DNA from: Arthrobacter sp. zg-Y1171
GTDB lineage: Bacteria; Actinomycetota; Actinomycetes; Actinomycetales; Micrococcaceae
NCBI RefSeq assembly: GCF_025244845.1
Contig: NZ_CP104264.1
Coordinates: 558,001 to 622,000 of the forward strand
Length of the DNA stretch: 64,000 bases
Reading direction: 5' to 3'
The notes beneath the pieces were generated by a model. The model had not been told where the DNA came from, made no database searches, and was given only the letters and a program-made list of their open reading frames with translations. Of the stretch, positions 33,658-42,215 are shown piece by piece. Both the position numbers and the translations under genes were made by a program. How positions within the stretch are numbered: position 1 is the first letter of the stretch; every line of letters begins with the position of its first letter.

Positions 33658-34824
33658 ATGAGCGCATCAAGCCCCAACAGGGTTGAACGGGATACCCAGC
33701 CGGATCACACCAGGCCCGGACGGTACTGGAGCGGCCCCCTCGGCCACGCCGGGCAGCGCTCCGCCCAGATCCTGTTGATCCTGCTTTTGGTTTCGGTGAC
33801 GGTTTACGGGTTGCTGCAGGTCACGCTGGTGGTGATTCCGGTGCTGCTGGCGCTGATTCTGGGCGCGGCGATCGCTCCGTTCGTGAACTGGCTCCGCCGC
33901 AAGGGATGGCCCAGCGCGCTGGCGACAGGCCTGTCGTTCCTCTTGCTGCTCGGCATTTTCGGCGGGCTGGTGACCGGGATTGTGTTCGCTATCCGCAGCG
34001 AATGGAGCGACCTGGTGGACCAGGCTGTTGCAGGCTTCGACCAGCTCTACGACTTTGTCCTTAACGGCCCGCTTCCGATCGACCAGGAGATGCTCGCCAA
34101 CGGGCGGGACGCGGTGATCGATTTTGCTACCAGCAGCACGGTAAGCAGCGGCGCCATTGCGGGTATCTCCGCGGCCACGACTTTTGCCACCGGGTTCCTG
34201 CTGATGGCCGTGGTGCTGTTCTACTTCCTCAAGGACGGTGACCGCATCTGGGCATTCTTCCTGCGGATGTTCCCGGAGGGTGACCGCCGGGACAAGGCCC
34301 GGCTCTCCGGCTTCCGGGTGATGGAGGTCCTCGGCGGGTACATCCGCGGCACCGCCATTGTGGCCCTGGTCGATTCGGTGTGCATTGGCGCGGCGCTGTT
34401 CATCCTGCAGGTTCCGCTGGCCCTGCCCCTGACCGTGATTGTCTTTGTCGGCTCGTTCATCCCGCTGGTCGGCGCCACCGCAGCCGGTGTCTTCGCAGCC
34501 CTGATCGCGCTGGTGGCCAATGGACCGGTTGTTGCCCTGATCGTCGTCGTGGTGATCATTGCGGTGAACCAGCTGGAGGGCAACTTCCTGCAACCGGTGG
34601 TGATGGGCAAGTCATTGAGCATCCACGCCCTGGTGATCCTGCTCGCCCTGACCGCAGGAACCATCCTGGCGGGCATTATCGGCGCCATCCTGGCCGTCCC
34701 GATCGCGGCAGTGGGCTGGGCCGTGATCAAGGTCTGGACCGGCGAAGACGACGGCGAGGATCTCGACGCGAAGGAGATCCCGGATCCGGAGGAGCAGCCG
34801 GAAATGGAATCCATGGAAAAGTAG
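33658..34824 (+). CDS. AI-2E family (PerM-like) membrane transporter
   Basis: A 388-residue protein with seven or eight helices. It shows the family pattern: two N-terminal helices around PVLLALILGAAIAPFVNWLRRKGWPSALAT, a long extracellular segment, FYFLKDGDRIW, and the C-terminal block NQLEGNFLQPVVMGKSL near residue 305. Family members export small molecules or act as sodium/proton antiporters; the AI-2 label is historic. An acidic tail (EDDGEDLD onward) ends the protein. The ATG has GGAAG upstream and lies 16 nt after the ligase stop. It ends 7 nt before the convergent symporter gene. Confidence 0.88.
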   Translation: MSASSPNRVERDTQPDHTRPGRYWSGPLGHAGQRSAQILLILLLVSVTVYGLLQVTLVVIPVLLALILGAAIAPFVNWLRRKGWPSALATGLSFLLLLGIFGGLVTGIVFAIRSEWSDLVDQAVAGFDQLYDFVLNGPLPIDQEMLANGRDAVIDFATSSTVSSGAIAGISAATTFATGFLLMAVVLFYFLKDGDRIWAFFLRMFPEGDRRDKARLSGFRVMEVLGGYIRGTAIVALVDSVCIGAALFILQVPLALPLTVIVFVGSFIPLVGATAAGVFAALIALVANGPVVALIVVVVIIAVNQLEGNFLQPVVMGKSLSIHALVILLALTAGTILAGIIGAILAVPIAAVGWAVIKVWTGEDDGEDLDAKEIPDPEEQPEMESMEK

Positions 34825-34831
34825 CCGCGGC

Positions 34832-36364
34832 TTAGACGGCTGGCACTTCTTCCGCCTCGGCGGTGGAGGTGCCGGCCACCCGCTTGTCCCAGGCGGCACG
34901 GACCTCGGGGTCCGTGGGCCGGGAGAGCAGCGAAACCACGCAGTAGGCAACGGCCGACGCAGCGAGCCCGAAGTAGATCGGTTCATTGGCGTACACGCCG
35001 TCGTACGGGGCAGCCCCCCGGATCTCAAGATAGATCATGGTTCCCAGGGTCACCACGGTTCCGACAGCCATGGACACGGCGGCACCCAGTCCGGTGCCGC
35101 GCTTCCACACCAGTCCGCCCAGGATGCTGACCAGCAGTCCACCCACCAGAATGTCGTACGCAATCGTCAGTGCAGCGACCACGTCCTGGACCACTATGGC
35201 CACGATGATCGCGACGACGCCCAGCCCGAGTACCCAGTAGCGGTTGGAGGCGATGTCTTCGCCGGCGTCGTCCCCGGTCTCCGGGTTGGTGGCGGTGCTC
35301 CGGGCGGTGGAACTGTCGGAACCCCGGCGGAACCATCCGCGGACGAAGGGGACGACGTCGGTCCGCGCGACGGTGGCCGCAGCAATCAGCGCCCCCGAGG
35401 CCGTGGACATCATGGCGGCAACCGCAGCGGCCAGGACGAGTCCGCCGAGGCCGACGGGCAGCAGGTTCATGGCGACATCGGCGTAGACGTCATCCTGGGA
35501 CTCCACCGCGGAAAGAGCGACGCTGGCGCCCATGCCGATCAGTGCCCCTGCCACGCCGTAGAGGATGCAGTAGATCCCGGCCGCGGTGCCGCCCCAGCGG
35601 GCCACAAGCGGGGTGCGTGCCGTGAAGACCCGCTGCCAGATATCCTGGCCGATCAGGAGGCCCAGCGTGTAGACCACGAAATAGGTAATAATGCTCTGAG
35701 CGCCGATACCGGTGATGCTGAAGAATTCCGCTCCCGCCCGCTCCCGGATGCCGTCAAGGCCCCCGGCGGCGGAGAGCGTAAAGGGCAGCATCAGGGCGAA
35801 GACGCCGATGGTCTTGATGACGAACTGCGCCATGTCGGCGAGCGTGATGGACCACATTCCGCCGATGGTGGAGTAGACGAGGACGACGGCGCCGCCCACC
35901 GCAATGGCGAGCCACCGCTCAAAGCCGAAGAGGACCACGAAAATGGTGGCATAGGCGCCGGTGGAGGTGGCGCAGAGCATCAGCGTGTAGGCCAGCATCA
36001 CGATCGAGGAGACCTTCGTGGATTCGGTCCCGTAACGCAGGGACAGCATCTGCGACACCGTGTAGATCCGCAGCTTCTGCAAGGTGGAGGCGAAGAGCAG
36101 GCTGAGGAGCAGGACTCCGGTGCCGATGGCGACCACCAGCCACATGCCGGAGATGCCGTACTTGTAACCAAGCCCCACCCCGCCGACCGTGGAGGCGCCG
36201 CCGAGGACGACGGCGGCCATGGTGCCGGTGTAAAAGAGCGGCCCCAGCCGGCGGCCGGCCACCAGATAGTCGCTCACGTTCTTCGTGCGGGACTTGCCCC
36301 ACCATCCGAAACCCAACATTGCCAGCAGGTAAAGGACCACGATGGTCCCGTTGATGTATTCCAT
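34832..36364 (-). CDS. Sodium:solute symporter (SSS) family
   Basis: A 510-residue membrane carrier with about 13 helices, matching the SSSF pattern: AGRRLGPLFYTGTMAAVVLGGAS near residue 35, a sodium-site Ser/Thr-rich helix AAAVAAMMSTASGALIAAATVARTD near residue 310, and a long C-terminal helical region. The ATG has GAGGA upstream. It is divergent from the XRE-cupin regulator at 36515, with an inverted repeat between, so the regulator probably controls it. Nearby ureohydrolase and TPP-enzyme genes suggest uptake of a guanidino compound, amino acid or polyamine, which is inference. Confidence 0.88.
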   Translation of the reverse strand: MEYINGTIVVLYLLAMLGFGWWGKSRTKNVSDYLVAGRRLGPLFYTGTMAAVVLGGASTVGGVGLGYKYGISGMWLVVAIGTGVLLLSLLFASTLQKLRIYTVSQMLSLRYGTESTKVSSIVMLAYTLMLCATSTGAYATIFVVLFGFERWLAIAVGGAVVLVYSTIGGMWSITLADMAQFVIKTIGVFALMLPFTLSAAGGLDGIRERAGAEFFSITGIGAQSIITYFVVYTLGLLIGQDIWQRVFTARTPLVARWGGTAAGIYCILYGVAGALIGMGASVALSAVESQDDVYADVAMNLLPVGLGGLVLAAAVAAMMSTASGALIAAATVARTDVVPFVRGWFRRGSDSSTARSTATNPETGDDAGEDIASNRYWVLGLGVVAIIVAIVVQDVVAALTIAYDILVGGLLVSILGGLVWKRGTGLGAAVSMAVGTVVTLGTMIYLEIRGAAPYDGVYANEPIYFGLAASAVAYCVVSLLSRPTDPEVRAAWDKRVAGTSTAEAEEVPAV

Positions 36365-36420
36365 TGCAGTCCTCGAGCTAGGAAACCGGCGTCGAATTGC
36401 CTGGCAGGCAACAAGTGTTT

Positions 36421-36443
36421 ACTGAAGTTAGTGTGCTTTCAGT
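36421..36443. promoter_or_regulatory. Inverted repeat between symporter and XRE-cupin genes
   Basis: ACTGAA (36421-36426) and TTCAGT (36438-36443) with an 11-nt spacer lie in the divergent promoter region of the symporter and the regulator. The TATGCT at 36502-36507, 7 nt before ATG 36515, is the likely -10 of the regulator. Confidence 0.4.
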
Positions 36444-36514
36444 CACGCCGTCAATTTAGCCGCCCCGCAATACCATCGCATTACGTGTATGTTTCCCTCG
36501 GTATGCTCATAAGC

Positions 36515-37090
36515 ATGAAGGCCTTGCCCGTAGAACCGACCAACGCTCCGGTGGCGATTGGGGTGCGGATCCGCTCCGCACGCCAGGCCCGGCATTTGAC
36601 CATTGAGCAGGTGGCTGAAGCCACCGGCCTCACCAAGGGTTTCCTCAGCCGGGTGGAGCGGGACCTGACTTCTCCGTCAGTGGCGTCCCTGCTGACCCTG
36701 TGCCAGGTGCTTTCCATTTCCATCGGCGACCTCTTTGCCGCACCGGAAACCAATGTGACGCGCCTGGCGGATGCCCCACGTATCAGCCTGGGCGGCGAGG
36801 GAATCGTGGAACGGCTGGTCACAGCCCGGACGGAACGGCGCGTCCAAATGGTCCGCTCCGTGATTGCCCCCGGCGGGTCCGGAGAAGCGGATCTTTATTC
36901 GGTGGACTGCGAAGTGGAGGTGCTGCACGTTGCCAAGGGCAGCTTCGAACTCATCCTGGGCAACGAGCGGATCGAACTTATGACCGGTGACACGGTCACC
37001 TTCCCCGGCCGGGAGCCGCACTCATGGCACAACCCGTCCGACGAGGAAACGATTGTGCTCTGGACCCTCGTCAGCCCGGGCGGCGCCTAG
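36515..37090 (+). CDS. XRE-family regulator with cupin sensor domain
   Basis: A 191-residue cytoplasmic regulator. Residues about 10-65 form the HTH (VRIRSARQARHLTIEQVAEATGLTKGFLSRVERDLTSPS). Residues about 110-185 form a cupin barrel (VLHVAKGSFELILGNERIELMTGD, FPGREPHSWHNPS) that binds a small ligand, as in PuuR-type regulators of polyamine catabolism. ATG 36515 was chosen because TATGCT lies 7 nt upstream; an ATG four codons earlier is possible. It is divergent from the symporter and near the ureohydrolase genes, so a guanidino compound or polyamine is a likely effector. Confidence 0.9.
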   Translation: MKALPVEPTNAPVAIGVRIRSARQARHLTIEQVAEATGLTKGFLSRVERDLTSPSVASLLTLCQVLSISIGDLFAAPETNVTRLADAPRISLGGEGIVERLVTARTERRVQMVRSVIAPGGSGEADLYSVDCEVEVLHVAKGSFELILGNERIELMTGDTVTFPGREPHSWHNPSDEETIVLWTLVSPGGA

Positions 37091-37115
37091 GCCGCGGAGC
37101 CAGGCGCAGCGGTGC

Positions 37116-38813
37116 CTAGGCTGACAGGGTTTCGCCGGCCGCAGGCTCGGCCACGGATTCACCGGTCAAGCGCTGCAGGTACTCCACCGCGCCGGTGATG
37201 TCCCGGCCGGAGGACCGGTAGCCGACATAGCCGTCGGGGCGGATGACCAGCAGTTCAGGCCGGCGCGAGCTCAGGCCCAGGCGGTGGAAGGCCAGGCCGC
37301 TGACGTCCTTGATGATGCCGGGAGAATTCGCAATGAGGCTGCTGCCGACGGTCAGCTGCTGGATATTCAGCAGTCCGGCCAGTTGGGGCAGTGCCGCCCG
37401 GAGCTGGTGCGGTGCGTCCTGCGGCCAGCCGGGTCCGCTGAGGAGGATGGAGAAGCCGGGCGTGGCCACGAGATCCTGCAGGCGCCGTTCCCGGTCCTGG
37501 TGGATGACGTCGGCGTCGGGCAGGCGGTCGCCGGGGCGGACGCCGCGGGCCAGGAGCGCCGGCCGGCGGGAATCTCCGGCGTCGACCATGCTGCTGCCGC
37601 GGTAGTTGATGTTCAACTGGGCCATCGTCCGGAAGAGCCGCGAGCGGAGCCCGTCCCAGCCCATGGCCTTCGGGGCCAGCGCGGGCAGGAGCTTGGTGCG
37701 GGGCAGCTTCTTGAGGCCGTTGCGGCTGGTGGCGAGCTTGAAGATCCGGTCCGTCGTGGACATGACTTCCTGGCCCACGGGCCGGCGCTCGGCGTGATAG
37801 CTGTCAATCAGTTCATCGCTGGCGAGCCCGCGGGCGCCGAGGGCGAGTTTCCAGCCCAGGTTCAGTGCATCCTGGATGCCGGTATTCATACCCTGGGCGG
37901 CAACGGGGGAGTGGACGTGGGCGGCGTCACCGGCCAGGAACACCGAACCCTGCTGGAAGTACTCGGCCATCTGGTGCGAAAGGCGGAAGGTGCTGATCCA
38001 CTTCGGATCCCGCACATGCAGGGCGCCATGCGTAAAGGTATCGGCCAGCTCCTGCATTGTTTCAAGGGTGGCAGGGCGATGCGGCGGCTTGATTGCGATC
38101 ATCCGCCATGTGGCGGATCCGCCGAGCGGGAACAGGAAGAGGAACCCGTCCTCGGTGGGGTAGGAATGCACTGCATCCTGTTCCGCGCCGTCAATTTCGA
38201 CGTCGGCCAGGATGAAGGTGTCCGGGTAGGCTCCGCCGCGCCAGTCCATGCCTGCCTTGGCGCGGACCGTGCTCCCGGCACCGTCGGCGCCAACCACGTA
38301 ACGGGCACGGATGCGCTCGATGCCGCGGTCCATCCGCTGGATCTTGGCTTCCATGCCGGCAAACGGGTCCTCGGGGTCCAGGCGTTCCAGGTCCTGGAGC
38401 TCCGCGCCGCGCTCAATGCGTACCCGGCGGGAAAGCAGGTGCTGGGTCAGGATGCGCTCGGTTTCCGTCTGGGGCAGGAACAGCAACTGCTGGAACGCTG
38501 AATCCTCCAGCCCCGTGTCGAACAGGTCCACTTCCAGCGTTTCCTCCGGCAGGTGGAGGTGCAGTTCGCGGGCGGGGCGTCCGGCGGCAACCAGCTCGCC
38601 GCTGACGCCGAAGGGCCGCAGTGCTTCCAAGGTGCGCGGCTGGATGGCAATGGCCCGCGATTCGGTTCCCGGGGCCTGGCGCCGGTCAATGATGCGGAAA
38701 CTGGCGCCGAAAGCGGCCAGCTGGGCGGCCAGTGCAAGGCCCGTAGGCCCGGCGCCCACAATCAGGACATCGACGTCGTAGTTAGGGTCTTCGCTGTTAT
38801 CGTGAGCCGCCAT
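37116..38813 (-). CDS. FAD-dependent monooxygenase (phenol hydroxylase-like)
   Basis: A 565-residue class A flavoprotein hydroxylase that would use NAD(P)H and oxygen to hydroxylate an aromatic ring. The GXGXXG motif is in VLIVGAGPTGLALAAQLA near residue 15, the DG motif in YVVGADGAGSTVR near 175, and the second FAD motif in VFLAGDAAHVHSPVAAQGMNTGIQDA near 290. A C-terminal thioredoxin-like region (about 420-540) is present, as in PheA/TfdB/MhpA relatives. TAGGCT lies 6 nt before the ATG. It is divergent from the ureohydrolase gene. The substrate and a link to the guanidino genes are not evident. Confidence 0.88.
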   Translation of the reverse strand: MAAHDNSEDPNYDVDVLIVGAGPTGLALAAQLAAFGASFRIIDRRQAPGTESRAIAIQPRTLEALRPFGVSGELVAAGRPARELHLHLPEETLEVDLFDTGLEDSAFQQLLFLPQTETERILTQHLLSRRVRIERGAELQDLERLDPEDPFAGMEAKIQRMDRGIERIRARYVVGADGAGSTVRAKAGMDWRGGAYPDTFILADVEIDGAEQDAVHSYPTEDGFLFLFPLGGSATWRMIAIKPPHRPATLETMQELADTFTHGALHVRDPKWISTFRLSHQMAEYFQQGSVFLAGDAAHVHSPVAAQGMNTGIQDALNLGWKLALGARGLASDELIDSYHAERRPVGQEVMSTTDRIFKLATSRNGLKKLPRTKLLPALAPKAMGWDGLRSRLFRTMAQLNINYRGSSMVDAGDSRRPALLARGVRPGDRLPDADVIHQDRERRLQDLVATPGFSILLSGPGWPQDAPHQLRAALPQLAGLLNIQQLTVGSSLIANSPGIIKDVSGLAFHRLGLSSRRPELLVIRPDGYVGYRSSGRDITGAVEYLQRLTGESVAEPAAGETLSA

Positions 38814-38872
38814 GTCCTCAGCCTAGTCTTGACCCCAACCGCAGTTCCACTTTAGCTTTTGGGTAAACTTTT

Positions 38873-38890
38873 GGTTACCCTCAGGTAACC
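38873..38890. promoter_or_regulatory. Palindrome GGTTACC-N4-GGTAACC upstream of agmatinase gene
   Basis: A perfect 7-bp inverted repeat with a 4-nt spacer, 46 nt before the ureohydrolase ATG in the divergent promoter region. A partial GGGTAAAC half-site lies at 38861-38868. The same core, GTTACC-N4-GGTAAC, occurs at 23925-23940. Confidence 0.55.
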
Positions 38891-38935
38891 CAGCACACCG
38901 GGCGACGACGCCCATCCCGGAACCGGAGACTACCT

Positions 38936-39904
38936 ATGGACAACCTTCCCCGTGTGAACGCGAACGGCCGCATCGGACCCGTGGACGCGGCGCAGGTCCC
39001 GCGCTATGCAGGGGCTGCCACCTTCGCCCGGCTGCCCCGCCTGGACCAGGTGGAGCAGGCCGAGGTCGCGGTGGTGGGAGTGCCCTTCGACAGCGGGGTT
39101 TCCTACCGGCCCGGCGCCCGGTTCGGCGGCAACCATGTCCGCGAGGCCAGCCGGCTGCTGCGTCCGTATAACCCGGCCCTGGATGCCTCCCCGTTCGAAA
39201 ACCTGCAGGTGGCCGATGCCGGCGATATGGCCGTGAACCCCTTCAATATCAATGAAGCCATCGAGACGGTCCAGCAGAACGCCCTGGACCTCACGGAGCA
39301 TGGCACCAAGCTCTTGACCCTGGGCGGAGACCACACCATCGCCCTGCCGCTGCTGCGCGCCGCCGCTGAGCGTGCCGGTTCTCCGGTGGCCATGCTGCAC
39401 TTCGACGCACACCTGGACACCTGGGACACCTATTTCGGCGCCGAGTACACGCACGGCACCCCGTTCCGCCGCGCCGTCGAGGAAGGCATCCTGGACACCG
39501 AGGCCATTTCCCATGTGGGCACCCGAGGGCCGCTGTACGGCAAGAAGGACCTTGAGGATGACCGCCGCTTCGGCTTCGGCATCCTGACCTCCTCCGATGT
39601 CTACCGCCAGGGCGTGGATGAGGTTGTGGCAAAGCTGCGGGACCGGATCGGCAACCGTCCGTTGTATGTATCAGTGGACATCGACGTCCTGGACCCGGCC
39701 CACGCCCCGGGGACCGGCACCCCCGAGGCCGGCGGCATCACCAGCCGCGAACTGCTGGAGATCCTGCGCGGGCTGCGCGGACTGAACCTGGTGGGCGCCG
39801 ACGTCGTCGAAGTCGCCCCTGCCTACGACCATGCGGACATCACCGCCGTGGCCGCCTCACACGTGGCCTACGACCTGATCACCTTGATGGGACTGTCCGC
39901 ATGA
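38936..39904 (+). CDS. Agmatinase/guanidinobutyrase-type ureohydrolase
   Basis: A 322-residue binuclear Mn enzyme that removes urea from a guanidino compound. All metal ligands are visible: H133 in GGDHTIAL, D157, H159 and D161 in FDAHLD, and D248 and D250 in SVDIDVLDP. The substrate loop GTGTPEAGG is agmatinase-like; related enzymes act on 4-guanidinobutyrate or 3-guanidinopropionate. The ATG has GGAG upstream, and the stop overlaps the TPP-enzyme start (ATGA). This partner, an AruI-like decarboxylase candidate, favours guanidinobutyrate from arginine over agmatine, but this is inference. Confidence 0.9.
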   Translation: MDNLPRVNANGRIGPVDAAQVPRYAGAATFARLPRLDQVEQAEVAVVGVPFDSGVSYRPGARFGGNHVREASRLLRPYNPALDASPFENLQVADAGDMAVNPFNINEAIETVQQNALDLTEHGTKLLTLGGDHTIALPLLRAAAERAGSPVAMLHFDAHLDTWDTYFGAEYTHGTPFRRAVEEGILDTEAISHVGTRGPLYGKKDLEDDRRFGFGILTSSDVYRQGVDEVVAKLRDRIGNRPLYVSVDIDVLDPAHAPGTGTPEAGGITSRELLEILRGLRGLNLVGADVVEVAPAYDHADITAVAASHVAYDLITLMGLSA

Positions 39905-41583
39905 GCGCCGATTCCACTGTCCCGGGTCCAGGCGAGGCCGTCCCCGGAGCCGGACCCGTCCGCAACGGCGGCGACCTGGTGGTGGAAACCCTTGAAGCCC
40001 TCGGTGCCAGCAAGGTATTCGGGATCCCCGGCCAGCATGCCCTGGGACTGTTCGACGCCCTCTCCCGCTCGCGGCTGGAATTCATCTCTTCCCGGGTGGA
40101 AAACAACTCCGCATTTGCGGCCGACGGTTTCTCCCGGGCCACCGGACAGGTGGGGGTGCTGTTCCTGTCCACCGGTCCCGGCGCCCTGACCTCGCTGGCC
40201 GGGCTGCAGGAGGCCTATGCCACGGGAGTGCCGATGATCGTGGTGGCCAGCCAGATCCCCATTGACGGGCTCGGAGCCCGGCGCCGGGGAATGCTGCACC
40301 AACTCGATGACCAGAAGGCCTCCGCAGCCAACGTCACCAAGAGCCAGCGGCTGATCCAGCATGCATCCGGCATCCCGTCCGCCATCCAGGACGCCTGGAC
40401 GGAAGCCATCTCCTCCCCGGCGGGGCCGGTATGGATCGAGATCCCGCAGAACGTGCTGCTCAACCCGGTCATGGTGCCTGCCGTGGAAGACGCGTTGGCG
40501 GAACCGTTTGACAACCCCCCGCGCAGTGAACTGGTCAAGGAAGCCGTGCGCTGGCTCTCCGACGCCCGCCGGCCCGCCGTCATCGCCGGCGGCGGAGTGC
40601 GCCGCAGCGGTGCCGAGGCTGCACTGCTTTCCATTGCCCAGAAGCTGCATGCCCCGGTGATCTGCACCCCCGGCGGCAACGGAGCCTTCCCCTGGAACCA
40701 TCCGCTCTCCCTGCAGTCCTGGATGGAGGACCGGCATATGACGGAGGTGCTCGAGGACGCCGACGTACTGGTGGTCATCGGCTCCTCGCTCGGCGAAGTG
40801 ACGTCCAATTACTTCACCATGGCACCCCGCGGCCGGATCATCCAGATCGACGCCGAACCCCGGGTCCTGGAGTCCAACCGGCCGGCGCTGGGTATCCGCG
40901 CCGACGCCCGGCAGGCCCTGGACTCGCTGGATGCCGCCCTTCCGGCCGCGGAACACGTTCCCGACTGGCACGGACAAAGCGCCGAGGAGCTGGTGGCCGG
41001 CGCCCTGGCCCGGGTGCAGGCCCGGCTGGATACCCAGGGCCTCGACCTGGAACGCCGCTTCATGGCGGACATCCGCGCCGCTGTCCCCGATGACATGCAG
41101 ACCTACTGGGACATGACCATTTCCGCCTACTGGGCCTGGAGCTGCTGGGATGCGAAGTCCGGCCAGTTCCACTCCGCCCAGGGTGCCGGCGGATTGGGCT
41201 ACGGCTACCCGGGCGCAATCGGCGGTGCTGTGGGCCTGGGGGAGCGGGTGCTTGCCGTGTCCGGCGACGGTTCGGCCATGTATTCCATTTCCGAACTGGC
41301 CACGGCCCGGCAGCATAACCTTCCCGTCACCTGGCTGATTGTCGACGACGGCGGCTACGGCATCCTGCGCGAATACATGGAGGATGCGTTCGGCAAGGCC
41401 ACGGCTACGGAACTGGCACGCCCGGATTTCGTGAAGCTTGCGGAATCCTTCGGCGTTCCGGCCCGCCGCTGCGCTCCCGCGGACATCCGGACGGCCTTGG
41501 AAGAGGCCTTTGCCGGAGAAGGCCCCAACGTAGTTGTGGTTGAAGCGCGGATAGGACTCTTTGCTCCCACCCACCTGGCCTAG
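39901..41583 (+). CDS. TPP-dependent enzyme, candidate 2-ketoarginine decarboxylase (AruI-like)
   Basis: A 560-residue acetolactate-synthase-fold protein. The catalytic Glu lies in [13 protein letters not shown] near residue 64; the TPP/Mg motif is [17 protein letters not shown] then [15 protein letters not shown] near residue 456. The length equals that of Pseudomonas AruI, which decarboxylates 5-guanidino-2-oxopentanoate to 4-guanidinobutyraldehyde in the arginine transaminase pathway. It overlaps the ureohydrolase gene by 4 nt (ATGA), as expected if the two catalyse steps of one pathway. Other 2-oxo acid decarboxylases or a benzoylformate-type enzyme are alternatives. A transaminase and an aldehyde dehydrogenase are not in the window. 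Confidence 0.82.
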   Translation: MSADSTVPGPGEAVPGAGPVRNGGDLVVETLEALGASKVFGIPGQHALGLFDALSRSRLEFISSRVENNSAFAADGFSRATGQVGVLFLSTGPGALTSLAGLQEAYATGVPMIVVASQIPIDGLGARRRGMLHQLDDQKASAANVTKSQRLIQHASGIPSAIQDAWTEAISSPAGPVWIEIPQNVLLNPVMVPAVEDALAEPFDNPPRSELVKEAVRWLSDARRPAVIAGGGVRRSGAEAALLSIAQKLHAPVICTPGGNGAFPWNHPLSLQSWMEDRHMTEVLEDADVLVVIGSSLGEVTSNYFTMAPRGRIIQIDAEPRVLESNRPALGIRADARQALDSLDAALPAAEHVPDWHGQSAEELVAGALARVQARLDTQGLDLERRFMADIRAAVPDDMQTYWDMTISAYWAWSCWDAKSGQFHSAQGAGGLGYGYPGAIGGAVGLGERVLAVSGDGSAMYSISELATARQHNLPVTWLIVDDGGYGILREYMEDAFGKATATELARPDFVKLAESFGVPARRCAPADIRTALEEAFAGEGPNVVVVEARIGLFAPTHLA

Positions 41584-41626
41584 TCCTGCAGGCCGCCGGA
41601 TCCGGGGAGCGGGGGGCCCGGTTAGT

Positions 41627-41672
41627 TAGTTGACCTAGGCAAATTTCCGCGTATAGTTGCCTAGGTCAACTA
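41627..41672 (+). promoter_or_regulatory. Promoter with paired operators of MarR/efflux operon
   Basis: TAGTTGACCTAGGCAA (41627-41642) and its exact reverse complement (41657-41672) flank the spacer. A near-consensus promoter TTGACC (41630-41635), 16 nt, TATAGT (41652-41657) is embedded, so the left arm covers -35 and the right arm covers -10 and the start region. Each arm is itself a pseudo-palindrome around CCTAGG. This is a clear autorepression architecture for the MarR gene that begins at 41703. Confidence 0.85.
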
Positions 41673-41702
41673 TCAGTACCAACCTCCCGGAGACCCATCC
41701 CC

Positions 41703-42215
41703 ATGCCCATGCAACAGGAAACGGCGGATGACCTGATCCGGAAGATCTTCGCCCTGCAACGTACGTTGCGGTGCGTGACCCAGCACAGCGCCGACATCGG
41801 CGGACCCGGCGTGGCGCTGCAGGGCGTCATGCGGATGATCGGCGAAGACGGCGAGCTGCGGGCGACCGAGCTTGCCGCAAAACTCGGTGTCGGCCCTGCC
41901 GGACTCAGCCGCCACGTCGCAGAACTGGAAGAACTCGGTTACGTCCGGCGTCGCCCGCATCCGCAGGACCGCCGCGCCTACCTGATCAGCCTGACCGAGC
42001 TGGGGGAGTCAGTCCTCCGCGAAGCACTCAAGGCCCGGGCCGTCCTGCTGCAGGAAGCCCTTGCCGCCTGGTCCGAGGACCAGGCGCAGCTCGCGTCCGA
42101 CACCCTTGGAGCGCTCTCAGAAGCGCTCTTCACCTCCATCCGCCGAGCGCCCGGAGCCGCCGGGCCGACGCTGGAAACCCCCGTATCCGATCCGCAGGAG
42201 CTAACAACTAAGTGA
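41703..42215 (+). CDS. MarR-family regulator of an efflux operon
   Basis: A 170-residue winged-helix protein: LRATELAAKLGVGPAGLSRHVAELEELGYVRRRPHPQDRRAYLISLTE spans the HTH and the wing (about residues 56-103). It heads a two-gene operon with an MFS exporter; its stop overlaps the exporter's start (GTGA). The promoter carries two perfect operator arms at 41627-41672, so it almost certainly represses its own operon until an inducer binds. The C-terminal 25 residues are flexible. Confidence 0.92.
   Translation: MPMQQETADDLIRKIFALQRTLRCVTQHSADIGGPGVALQGVMRMIGEDGELRATELAAKLGVGPAGLSRHVAELEELGYVRRRPHPQDRRAYLISLTELGESVLREALKARAVLLQEALAAWSEDQAQLASDTLGALSEALFTSIRRAPGAAGPTLETPVSDPQELTTK

Noticed and set aside
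38814..38935. Guanidine riboswitch before the ureohydrolase gene
   Set aside because: The 122-nt gap shows only the GGTTACC palindrome; none of the conserved ykkC-type elements were recognised.
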